Source: Tubulanus polymorphus
Taxonomy: Eukaryota; Nemertea; Palaeonemertea; Tubulaniformes; Tubulanidae
Reading direction: 5' to 3'
NCBI RefSeq assembly: GCF_964204645.1
Contig: NC_134035.1
Location: 5,890,501-5,954,500, forward strand
DNA length: 64,000 nucleotides
This document shows positions 25,101 to 30,136 of the stretch, in pieces; the stretch's first letter is position 1; each line of letters starts with the position of its first letter. The notes beneath the pieces are model-generated. The model was not told where the DNA came from, searched no databases, and saw only the letters and a program-made list of their open reading frames with translations. A program made the translations under genes and the position numbers.

Positions 25101-27723
25101 CTAGAATTGATTTTTTTCTTCAGCGGCAGAAGGTCGTGTGGCGCAGAAAATGCAACAGAGGGAAGAACGCGCCCTCGTCTCGCAGGAACTGGAGAAAGAA
25201 AAACACATCCTACGCCAGATGCAAGGTATTAATTTCAGCATTGAGTTGTTTTTACGGTCCACTTGTACAACTTTCATGTTTGACAACGTGAAAGTCGTAC
25301 AATCTAAAAAAAAAGGAGTATTTGGTAGTAAGGATCGATTAGTGAATTAGTAGAGTGAGTAATGTTCAATATTTTGCAGGTCGTAGATTGGAAGAGAAAA
25401 ATCCCGGCGAGTACCACATGACTAACGATCCCGAACATCCGATCATCATCGAAGGCAGCTGGCAAGAGCCGTCGCATAGTGAACTGGAAAAACACGACGC
25501 AGTCCATCAACTTCAGGTATATATCTAAAATACGAAATAGTTTCTTTTAGAAAATTCAAATGAACCCTGATCCGCGTATTTTGCTGTAGTAGATCAGACG
25601 GATACATTTGTCTTCGATCTGTCGTTCATGCATTCAGTTATTTGTTCGTGTTATATTTTTTTAGACTCATTTGTCCGAAATGAAAGTAGTTCAAAACGAT
25701 ACGGAAAGCTTGAAGACGGTAAATGCTGCCGTGTCCAGGAGGCTTTACGGTCAACCAAAAATGGTTAGATATTATTTACCTATACAGGAATGTATGCAAA
25801 ATATTTAATCCGGATTTTTCATAAACAATGAATTGATTTCATCGTTCCAATATGATTTGAATTGAGCAGGTTCTACAGGAAAAAATGAATATCCCGAGTT
25901 GGGCTTGGTAGTAGAAGGGATTCATCCATTCACTATTCATCTGTGTTTTGTAGAAACGAGTTTTAGCGTATCCGAACGGAGAATCCATTCACAGAGCTGT
26001 CTACGTTTGGGGTGAATCATTCCAACAGATCGTCGATAACGCCACAATGAGGCTGAATCTCAAGAAATCGGTGAAGATTCTTTATGATGTCACTGGTCGA
26101 GTGGTAAGCGTCGCGCGGGGAAAAATAATGAATTTCAACGTTCTATGACTTTAAAAAATGGATTAAGGGACTAGTCCTAGCAGAGGTCCAGAAGCTGGTT
26201 CAGCGTATGATCCAGAGTTTAACTATATTCGAAAAACGAACTGCAGTAAAAGTCATTTATATCGCCACCGTTAGGACCATGGAAATCTTGGCATTATAAC
26301 GAATTTGGCGTTATAAAGAATGGTATTTCAATTGAATTTGAGTTGGATTGAGAAAGTTTGTTTTCTGCAAAAATATTGGTATTATTAGTGAGCACTGGCA
26401 TTAAAAAGGATTGTAGCATTATAACGGACTTTGACAGTACTTTCTACTGAATCTCACAACTCTGTAACTGGAGATCACTCAAGACATCTTCAGTTGATTT
26501 CAAATGATTAAATCAGGAAATTGTTCCCATTTTCAGTTGAAAACATTCGCGGATATAGAACGTGATATGATTGTCTGCGTGTCGACCGGTAAAGCATTTA
26601 TGAAAATACGCGATCAGAAAGATGAGATTGAAATAAAAGCGAACTGGTCCCGAGCTCGAAAACAATACGGTCCGAACGCGACGAACATTTCCGTCGCTCC
26701 ACATGATTTGCCAAATGTTGACGTAAGTTTCACCTGACCGCTGACCTTTCATTAACTAACAACTTGCAAAAATCTGATATTCTGAGGAATGTAGATATTA
26801 GGTTAACGAACAAAATATGATTCGATTTTGAAGAATGTAGATAGCCTGACCACCTTTAAGGCTTGCAACATGAAGACATAAGCCTTGAAGGAGAATAATG
26901 AAACTGGATTTATTGCTGAGCTTTCATTTGAGTTTACTAACAAAAACTTTTTGATTTGGTTCTGAAGAATATAGATAGCCTGTAACACAACCTTTAAGGC
27001 CTGCAACATGGAGACAAACCTTGCCCTCCCCCTGGTATTACATCCTCCCTTGGCAGGGATTTGAACCTGATGGCATCGCTACACTCAGCCACGGCACAAA
27101 ACCCCTGCCACACTAGACCGGGTTCGCAGGTATATGTGCAGCTTTGCCACACGAAAACTTGCGGCACCAATCAGATTGCTCGTTGTATAATCGCTGAGGT
27201 AAATTTGACGCAAGAACCATAAATGGGAAAACCTGGGCTAAAATGGAACGGGATATCTGATTGGCTAATAATGACATCATCTAAGCTTCGCACTCGGTCT
27301 AGTGTGGCAGGGTCTCGATGCCATCATGTTCGAATCCCTGCCGGGGGAGGATGCTGTTATTAAACAAACAGTAATTTTTCTTAGCCTAGAATCTATAAGA
27401 CTATCTCTATGGCTTTATAGCAAATTTATTCGCACTAATAAATGCAATTCTTATTCTAAATACTCAATTGTTTAAAGATTGATTTCTAAAGTATCTGAAT
27501 TATCTCTATAGCTATTATATACGCTCTGTGATAATTTTGATAATTGATAATTTGACATTTCATTATTTAGGTTGATCCATTCGGGCCGCCGGTTCTCGCC
27601 GGCTCCAGTGCCAACGATTCAACGAAAACGAGTAAACGTCCTCCACGACCGAAGACGGCTAAACGACCGCAGGCTCCACCGACCTCGACTGAAGACGATG
27701 TACAGTTCCTGAATGAGTTATAA
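1..27723 (+). CDS. DCDC1: DCDC1-like doublecortin and beta-trefoil protein (5' partial, 37 exons)
   Basis: Multi-exon gene read through to its stop; the 5' end is outside the window. Coding exons: 1-81, 3809-4114, 4574-4772, 5262-5530, 6163-6262, 6561-6654, 6901-7070, 7366-7458, 7830-8006, 8314-8415, 8763-8937, 9657-9795, 10437-10587, 10926-11033, 12527-12709, 14427-14578, 14717-14840, 14988-15075, 15155-15240, 15586-15741, 16425-16671, 17175-17373, 17681-17842, 18426-18623, 19085-19302, 19658-19728, 19911-20058, 20646-20905, 22840-23050, 23620-23727, 24351-24635, 25124-25225, 25380-25516, 25665-25763, 25954-26103, 26537-26722, 27571-27723. Every junction is GT-AG and phases are consistent; the sum gives 1,961 residues (first codon at base 2). 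Repeated doublecortin-type units (V-x-V-Y-K-N-G, then A-A-R-R-I-Y, then V-Y-I-S-x-G-E-x-F) alternate with two ricin-like beta-trefoils. This order fits DCDC1, whose human form has about 1,780 residues. The family binds microtubules and is linked to dynein and Rab8 transport at the midbody. Individual exon edges could be off by a few codons. Confidence 0.85.
88..126. repeat. AAT trinucleotide microsatellite
   Basis: Twelve AAT-type units in a row, starting six bases after the exon 1 splice donor at 82. On the other strand it gives a spurious poly-Tyr reading frame. Confidence 0.95.
1264..1498. repeat. Three-copy tandem repeat of about 95 bp
   Basis: The phrase GTGATTTCnAATAGATTnGTTGAAAGAT recurs at 1264, 1366 and, more diverged, at 1456, with similar spacing sequence in between. 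Confidence 0.75.
1496..1643. mobile_element. Inverted-repeat element (MITE), about 148 bp
   Basis: The ends read AATGATCTGGGTCCAGTTTT and, inverted, AATGATCTGGGCCCAGTTTC. A partial copy of the same core (CATTGAAAA-ATGAA-TAACC, CACCAAAA, GTGAAACTGGGC) lies at 30145-30248. Confidence 0.65.
2113..2437. mobile_element. GGCCCG-rich MITE, copy 1
   Basis: Element of about 325 bp with termini AAGCCGCGATTACACA and (inverted) AAGCGGCGATCACACG. The interior is crowded with GGCCCG/CGGGCC and AATTTGGC motifs. It closely resembles the element at 62778-63104, which lies in the opposite orientation, and a fragment at about 55575-55665. Confidence 0.7.
2749..2779. repeat. TA dinucleotide tract
   Basis: About 30 bases of alternating A and T with one C interruption. 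Confidence 0.85.
3399..3760. repeat. 40-bp minisatellite, about 9 copies
   Basis: The unit begins AAGAAACATCGCACTGCGGT and continues GTAGATGCACTGAAAGGGTT; the period is exactly 40 bp with scattered substitutions. The array ends about 50 bases upstream of the exon 2 acceptor of the DCDC1-like gene. Confidence 0.92.
4574..5530 (+). CDS. DCDC1: DCDC1-like exons 3-4: doublecortin domain 1
   Basis: Residues about 170-250 of the partial protein. Exon 3 ends with the first strand pair (V-T-A-Y-K-N-G-T-R-D). Exon 4 starts with a leucine-rich helix and carries A-A-R-R-I-Y-L-E-S-G, then D-V-Y-I-S-M-G-E-K-F, the classic last strand of a doublecortin ubiquitin-like fold. The intron sits between the strand pair and the helix, an arrangement repeated in most later doublecortin units of this gene, which suggests they arose by duplication of a two-exon cassette. 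Confidence 0.85.
4952..5149. mobile_element. MITE with AGACCTGACT-type ends, copy 1
   Basis: About 200 bp. It shares with 24074-24269 the phrases GAAGACCTCA-TACTCCCAAAAA-ATCA and ATACTATTTTTGA, and each copy is bounded by short inverted ends (GACCTGACT against AGTCAGGTC). Confidence 0.65.
6163..8006 (+). CDS. DCDC1: DCDC1-like exons 5-9: divergent doublecortin unit 2 and helical linker
   Basis: Exons 5-7 (residues about 286-406) begin with V-R-I-M-V-Y-K-N-G-K, then a degenerate helix and a final strand reading V-W-M-S-K-G-E-G-F. The unit is split over three exons rather than two and lacks the A-A-R-R motif, so it is a diverged copy. Exons 8-9 (residues about 407-496) encode charged helices, for example a D-E-E-V-Y-E-A-L-D stretch and a K-N-L-R-K-Q-L-R-K run, probably a coiled-coil spacer. 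Confidence 0.75.
6315..6479. mobile_element. Fold-back MITE with 20-bp inverted ends
   Basis: The left end GTTAATGAACAAATCCCACA matches the inverted right end GTTAATGAGCAAAACCCACA with two mismatches. A second inner inverted pair (GATTTAAC / GTTAAATC) extends the hairpin. It lies in the intron between exons 5 and 6. Confidence 0.75.
7539..7585 (+). ncRNA. Hammerhead-like core, degraded (intron 8)
   Basis: CTGATGA at 7539-7545 is followed by a hairpin-forming GCAACT...TACGCACTAGTAGC stretch and then CAAAAGC where GAAA would be expected. It is related to the inverted pair at 18724-18820. The changed GAAA box makes cleavage activity unlikely. Confidence 0.35.
8314..9795 (+). CDS. DCDC1: DCDC1-like exons 10-12: doublecortin domain 3 and linker
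   Basis: The first strand is completed across the exon 9/10 junction (L-K-V-Y-Q-N-G). Exon 11 carries a helix, then R-G-A-L-I-R-R-I-F-T-T-S-G and I-W-V-S-Y-G-E-N-F. This corresponds to residues about 494-590. Exon 12 is a helical linker with M-T-M-D-R-V and ends G-R-D-K. The two-exon split with a phase-0 intron after the first strand pair matches domain 1. Confidence 0.8.
9145..9365. mobile_element. CAGGGGCGGAT-bounded element, copy 1
   Basis: Left end CAGGGGCGGATATAG; right end, inverted, CAGTGGCAGATCCAG. The CAG-GG-GCGGAT terminus resembles hAT-superfamily ends. Related elements are at 37424-37819 and 58499-58781. I could not confirm an 8-bp target duplication. Confidence 0.55.
9538..9573 (-). 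ncRNA. Hammerhead-like CTGAAGATGA...GAAAC motif, probable Penelope-like remnant
   Basis: On the minus strand CTGAAGATGA is followed by an ATTAG/CTAAT stem and then CGAAACGTCG. This is the layout of the hammerhead catalytic core, but with two extra bases inside CTGATGA. The same layout recurs at 47112-47151 and 53074-53104. Confidence 0.35.
9807..10077. mobile_element. hAT-like MITE GGTGGCCACT family, copy in intron 12
   Basis: Begins AGTGGCCACTGACCTGGAAA and ends AAAGTGGTGCCACCCTG. The interior repeats phrases such as AAAATCGGGGAAAACT and GGGAATTTGACAAG. The family is scattered through the DCDC1-like introns; a second, partial unit follows directly to about 10330. Confidence 0.65.
10437..15075 (+). 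CDS. DCDC1: DCDC1-like exons 13-18: ricin-like beta-trefoil 1
   Basis: Residues about 635-903. Two Q-x-W type repeats are visible: A-Q-I-W-V-I-T-K followed by A-G-Y-I-Y across exons 14/15, and H-Q-I-W-R-F-T-G-D-G in exon 15, the hallmark of ricin-B-like trefoils. A third repeat with R-W-A-I-K-Q-E-R-F in exon 17 is weaker. Carbohydrate-binding residues cannot be judged by eye, so it may be only a scaffold. The introns here are long (up to about 1.7 kb) and contain hAT-like MITE copies and a degraded LINE tail. Confidence 0.75.
11138..11249. repeat. Three-copy tandem repeat of about 45 bp
   Basis: CAGAGAATGAACTGTAATCT followed by AACTCTTAAGATC occurs three times with minor changes. Confidence 0.75.
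11883..12325. repeat. Three-copy tandem repeat of about 153 bp
   Basis: Each copy carries GCATATTTTGTTACCACAAT, CTATGATTGTGGTGAGTTTC and CACCAGGGGGTGTTGAATA in the same order. Copies start near 11883, 12036 and 12190. The 5' flank (11300-11880) is an older dispersed repeat with a partial relative at 16697-16880. Confidence 0.8.
13134..13545. mobile_element. hAT-like MITE GGTGGCCACT family, best-preserved copy
   Basis: Left end TAGGGTGGCCACTGACCTGG; inverted right end CAGGGTGGCACCACTTTCCA. The interior is built of internally repeated phrases (GAAAACTCAGGGAAT, GACAAATTTTACCAAAAAC). Partial copies lie at about 4300-4500, 16891-17110, 18259-18340 and 20158-20600. The terminal CAGGGTGGCC resembles hAT transposon ends; no transposase is present. 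Confidence 0.65.
14080..14402 (+). mobile_element. Degraded 3' end of a non-LTR retrotransposon
   Basis: A broken reading frame at about 14245-14310 reads F-K-S-H-L-K-T-I-S-F, the phrase that usually ends CR1/L2/jockey-type reverse transcriptase proteins. It is followed by CGGTCTATAAATGCCTATTA and an ATT repeat, the usual 3' tail. It is a short, inactive relic in intron 15. Confidence 0.45.
15155..16671 (+). CDS. DCDC1: DCDC1-like exons 19-21: doublecortin domain 4 with a His/Lys/Asp insert
   Basis: Residues about 904-1020 form the domain. The first strand reads R-L-T-V-M-K-N-G-D-R-D in exon 19. Exon 20 inserts about 35 residues rich in His, Lys, Asn and Asp between the strand pair and the helix. 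Exon 21 resumes with P-F-A-A-R-R-L-F-D-E-D-G and L-V-Y-V-S-C-G-E-A-W. The insert is probably a disordered loop. Confidence 0.8.
15388..15515. mobile_element. CCAGTTGCTCAAAAGTT fold-back MITE, diverged copy
   Basis: Ends GGGCCAATTGGTGAAAAGTT and inverted GGGGTCAGTTGCGGAAAAGT. It belongs with the better copy at 16161-16284. Confidence 0.65.
16161..16284. mobile_element. CCAGTTGCTCAAAAGTT fold-back MITE, best copy
   Basis: A near-complete palindrome of 124 bp. The left arm GGGCCAGTTGCTCAAAAGTT and an inner AACCAGCGGATAG pair with CTATCCGCTGGTT and AACTTTTGAGCAACTGGCCC-like bases on the right. Relatives: 15388-15515, 49971-50062, 57358-57468, 57473-57604. Confidence 0.8.
17175..17842 (+). CDS. 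DCDC1: DCDC1-like exons 22-23: charged coiled-coil segment
   Basis: Residues about 1067-1187. Exon 22 is a long Glu/Arg/Ala-rich helix (runs such as E-E-Q-E-A-R-R-A-A-L-E-E-Q-R) typical of a single alpha-helix or coiled coil. Exon 23 carries a W-P-W-E-R-L motif followed by an acidic D/E stretch. No catalytic motif is visible; it most likely spaces the two halves of the protein. Confidence 0.75.
18426..20058 (+). CDS. DCDC1: DCDC1-like exons 24-27: beta-trefoil 2 and Cys-rich strand
   Basis: Residues about 1188-1398. Trefoil repeats are visible as H-Q-R-W-L-I-D-G-T-G-L-I at the exon 24/25 junction and N-Q-K-F-Y-F-N-A-D-T-G-M-I in exon 25, where the aromatic of Q-x-W is Phe. Exon 27 carries a C-S-S-C pair and a further Cys (F-A-C), joined in exon 28 by F-Q-C. 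This four-cysteine set could be a small metal site, but that is inference. Confidence 0.75.
18724..18820. mobile_element. Inverted pair of hammerhead-like motifs
   Basis: The left arm (18724-18762) is TACAAGCTTTAGCTACTAGT plus 18 more bases. The right arm (18781-18818) is its inverted, diverged copy starting CTGATGTAGCTACTATGCAC. On the coding orientation each reads (C)TGATG-AGCTAC-loop-GTAGC-(A)AAAGC. An inverted arrangement of such cores is known for the terminal repeats of Penelope-like elements. Confidence 0.4.
19441..19522 (-). mobile_element. tRNA-like SINE head
   Basis: The minus strand reads TAGCTCAAGGCGT (A-box-like) and, 48 bases on, GGTTTGAATCCTGC (B box, one mismatch to GGTTCGAATCC). 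No intact cloverleaf or clear acceptor stem, so I call it a SINE promoter and not a tRNA gene. Confidence 0.55.
20646..24635 (+). CDS. DCDC1: DCDC1-like exons 28-31: doublecortin unit 5 and a broken unit 6
   Basis: Exon 28 ends with V-K-I-L-V-Y-K-N-G-E-G and exon 29 continues L-L-Q-Q-A-T, then S-A-A-R-R-I-Y-T-E-S-G: doublecortin unit 5, residues about 1455-1520. For exon 29 I chose the GTGAGA donor at 23051 over a poor one downstream. Exons 30-31 hold an acidic linker, a basic K-K-K-K patch and a strand reading I-E-V-W-A-S-T-G-D-H-F, which looks like the last strand of a sixth, heavily diverged unit. The intron between exons 28 and 29 contains the 83-bp satellite. Confidence 0.75.
21065..22558. 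repeat. 83-bp satellite array, about 18 copies
   Basis: Eighteen nearly identical head-to-tail units with a period of exactly 83 bp, lying in the intron between exons 28 and 29. The unit begins AACTAAATTAAAGCTGGGTA and includes the perfect 12-bp palindrome TATACATGTATA and the phrase AACAGGGGAGCCACTTACCT. Copies differ mainly at one site (ACCTAG or AGCTAG) and at AAATTAAAG or AAATCAAAG, so the array is young or well homogenised. The last unit runs into sequence that continues the intron's hAT-like MITE family. Confidence 0.97.
23586..23610. repeat. CTG/TGC triplet tract next to a splice acceptor
   Basis: About eight CTG triplets end nine bases before the AG acceptor of exon 30 (23618-23619), where a polypyrimidine tract would normally lie. 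Confidence 0.9.
24074..24269. mobile_element. MITE with GACCTGA-type ends, copy 2
   Basis: Same family as 4952-5149, with GAAGACCTCATCTACTCCCA and ATACTATTTTTGATG internally. It lies in the intron before exon 31. Confidence 0.6.
24836..24866 (+). ncRNA. Hammerhead ribozyme-like core (intron 31)
   Basis: CTGATGA (24836-24842), then a perfect 5-bp stem GGCTA/TAGCC (24844-24848 with 24857-24861) closing an 8-base loop, then GAAAC (24862-24866). These are the two conserved boxes of the hammerhead catalytic core with stem II in place. Possible outer pairing: AATCCCAT at about 24822-24829 with ATGGGATT at about 24923-24930. Stem III is weak (ATT/AAT) and no convincing NUH cleavage site is fixed. 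Hammerheads of this kind are known from Penelope-like retroelements. Confidence 0.5.
25124..27723 (+). CDS. DCDC1: DCDC1-like exons 32-37: coiled coil, final doublecortin unit and basic tail
   Basis: Exons 32-34 encode a Glu/Gln/Arg-rich helix and a linker. The frame crosses into exon 35 as M-K-R-V-L-A-Y-P-N-G, the first strand of the last doublecortin unit. Exons 35-36 continue with a helix, V-K-I-L-Y-D-V-T-G-R-V, and D-M-I-V-C-V-S-T-G-K-A-F (residues about 1797-1870). Exon 37 is a basic, Pro-rich tail (S-K-R-P-P-R-P-K-T-A-K) ending in an acidic D-D-V-Q-F-L-N-E-L and TAA at 27721-27723. Basic tails beside doublecortin folds commonly add microtubule affinity. Confidence 0.85.
27041..27353. 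mobile_element. Inverted pair of tRNA-like SINE heads
   Basis: The left half (minus) contains GGTTCAAATCCCTGCC and the right half (plus) TGTTCGAATCCCTGCC, both close to a pol III B box, each ending in a GGGAGGATG-type flank. Inner arms CCCTGCCACACTAGACC and GGTCTAGTGTGGCAGGG are exact inverted copies. It lies between exons 36 and 37. Confidence 0.6.
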
Positions 27724-29076
27724 GACTTGTTGAATCATGCGAGGTGTTTTCATGAGGTGATGGTGATTTTGTTTGTCTCAGCATTTTGTGGCCATTTTCC
27801 AATCTAGTAAATCATAGACAGATAAATGATGTAACTATTTGATTTGATGGCGGGCTGTGGATTGTTCGGGCGAGGCCGTCTCCTGCTGACCAATGCTACG
27901 GTGGAAATTCTATGGTGAGGTCGGTTGATTTAATGAATCGTGCATTTGTTTGTACCGGATAAATCATCCTCATCTCATGAAAATACCTCTAAACTCGATC
28001 TCGAAAATGCAGGATTTTTGTAAACAACTATTTTATCTGATAAGAAATAATTGTGAGAGATTTTAACTGTTTTAGTTTTATGAAAATCTGAATATTTTTG
28101 TAAATAGAGTAAAATGTTTCCTTATTACATGAGCACACTTTGCCTTATGACAGATTAAGATCTCTGGAAGAATTGTTACAGAAATACATTTGATACATAC
28201 TTTTGGGCATTTGTTGATTTTTGTTGAAGTCATAACATTTAAATATCAGAAATTTATTGCTTTCTTCAAAAATCTAGATACATTTTCATATTAAAGTCTA
28301 AGCATATGAGTAACTTTGTTATGTGATGTAGGTAATTCAAGCTCACTAGTGTTCACTTTCCATAAATGGAATCAAGTTATTTTGGGATTGTCTTGATGTT
28401 TGGTTGATTCACCCTCGAACAAAAAATTGAGGCAATTTTTTGCCTATTGCTTATTTTCGTTACCTCTGAGATTACAATTCTAGAGCATAATGATATCAAA
28501 CCTTGCCATCTTTGCCGCGATTTATCACGGCACAAGAATGGTTTCCAGTTAGTGAAAGCAAACTAACTTTCTTCTGTTATTAAACATTTTAGATTTGTTT
28601 GTAATCATTCCATTTTAAAACGATATTTACTATGATTATGTTATTTTTCTCTAATTAGTCTAGTCTAGGAATTCTTTAGTTCTGCTGTAAACATTTTATG
28701 TGAAGTTTTCACCATTTATATAATCAAACATATCATAGCTTTTATTGCAAATGAGCGAAAAATTTGATTTTTTAGACGTATGTCCTAAATTTATAGTGAT
28801 TTTGTTTTATTCATTCAACCCTATAAAGTGTTGAATTTGTTCCGTCCCGTTTAAACTATTTGTACCGAAAGGTTTTATGGGCATCCATTTTAGGTAACCT
28901 GACAATCTCCATGAAGTGATTATTGTGAAACTAGGCCTCTAGGGTTTGGGAAAGTACCGATCTATGAAATCAAGCCATGAATTTTTTTCAGTCGCTAAGT
29001 TGTTTTTCTCGAATCTTCGGTACTCACGAATTGGCTGTTCTACGAAATGTCGAAAAATTCCGGTAGCAATGACTTA

Positions 29077-29240
29077 GGGATCATTCATTTATTACGTATG
29101 CATAAAATTTGAAATTTCCAACCCCCCTACCCCTCTGTACGCAAAATCGGCCATTTTTTCATATACATTAAGCATTACAGTACGCAATTGCACTGACCCC
29201 TCCCCCTCCCCTAATGCGTACGTAATAAATGAATGACCCC
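29077..29240. mobile_element. Harbinger-like MITE in the 3' UTR
   Basis: The inverted ends GGGATCATTCATTTATTACG and GGGGTCATTCATTTATTACG match at 19 of 20 bases and are flanked on both sides by TTA, the 3-bp duplication typical of PIF/Harbinger insertions. A fragment of the same end lies at 45895-45960. Confidence 0.75.
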
Positions 29241-29526
29241 TTAGTCCATCATTGAGGCAAATAAAGAGTTTACTACAAACAATGTTGAATTATGTAAAAA
29301 GAAAACTTATTGAATATATATATATTCATTTATCAGATGGTAATTAATATATTCTCTCTTTAATATATTTTAAATATAGTTATGTATTGCGATAATTTGC
29401 ATAGAAACAAAAGTAATGTTGTTGTTGTTTGCCGCCCATGAATTATGGGGTGTTTAAGCAAAATATTTTGATATTTTTGTCATGTCGTCAATTAATTCTT
29501 CAATCGATTTATAGAAATTTTTGGAC

Positions 29527-29532
29527 AATAAA
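29527..29532 (+). terminator. Candidate polyadenylation signal AATAAA
   Basis: Perfect AATAAA about 1.8 kb past the DCDC1-like stop, followed within 15 bases by TGTGTATATTTG, a typical downstream T/G-rich element. Confidence 0.4.
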
Positions 29533-29761
29533 AATGTGTATATTTGAATATCGTGATTAGAGTTTATGATATACATAATTCGGACTCGCAGTCATTTCTC
29601 CGCAAAACAATTCATCAGTTTAGAAATTAAGAGTTAAGAAGTGTGAATAAGGACATTTCTATTTCACTGGGGCCCACCGGTCAGAACGGTATCTCTTACT
29701 GTGGCATGCGAGCTCTATGGCAGGCACAACCAAGATGGCGGTGTATTCAAACGTAGACTTA

Positions 29762-30136
29762 AGGCCGGACACACTGGGCGATTTCGTCGCCAGACGAAAT
29801 CGCCCAGTGTGTCCGGGCAATCGCCTTCGGCGATTTAGTCGGCCGACGAAATCGCCCGAATGCAACATGTTGGATTCTGTCGCCGGCGATTTCGTCACCG
29901 GCGACAGAATCGCCCAGTGTGTCCGGGTACGGCGATCAGTCGCCTCGAGCGCCGTATTAACCAGCCAATCACGGCTCTTTGATTTATTAAAGGTGGCGCT
30001 AAGCAGCTGGTCATTTCAAAATAAGCGGCGCTGTTCGCTGATTTCGTCGTCGACGAAATCGCCCAGTGTGTCCGGGTCTGTCGGCGATCAAATCGGTCAT
30101 AAAATCGGCGGCGAAATCGCCCAGTGTGTCCGGGCA
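29762..30136. mobile_element. Fold-back element with nested CCCAGTGTGTCCGGG ends
   Basis: The first arm CGGACACACTGGGCGATTTC pairs with GAAATCGCCCAGTGTGTCCG only four bases after a GACGAAATC turn. The phrase CGCCCAGTGTGTCCGGG recurs four times (about 29800, 29912, 30060, 30120), each preceded by a GACGAAATC- or GCGACAGAATC-type arm. Overall it is GC-rich and CpG-rich, unlike its surroundings. Confidence 0.8.

Larger units (their letters stand above)
27724..29545 (+). other. Probable 3' UTR of the DCDC1-like gene
   Basis: AT-rich sequence without supported coding potential follows the TAA stop. Candidate AATAAA signals lie at 29224-29229 (inside a MITE terminus), 29260-29265 and 29527-29532; the last is followed by a T/G-rich stretch, so cleavage near 29545 is plausible. 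The true end cannot be fixed without transcript data. Confidence 0.45.
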
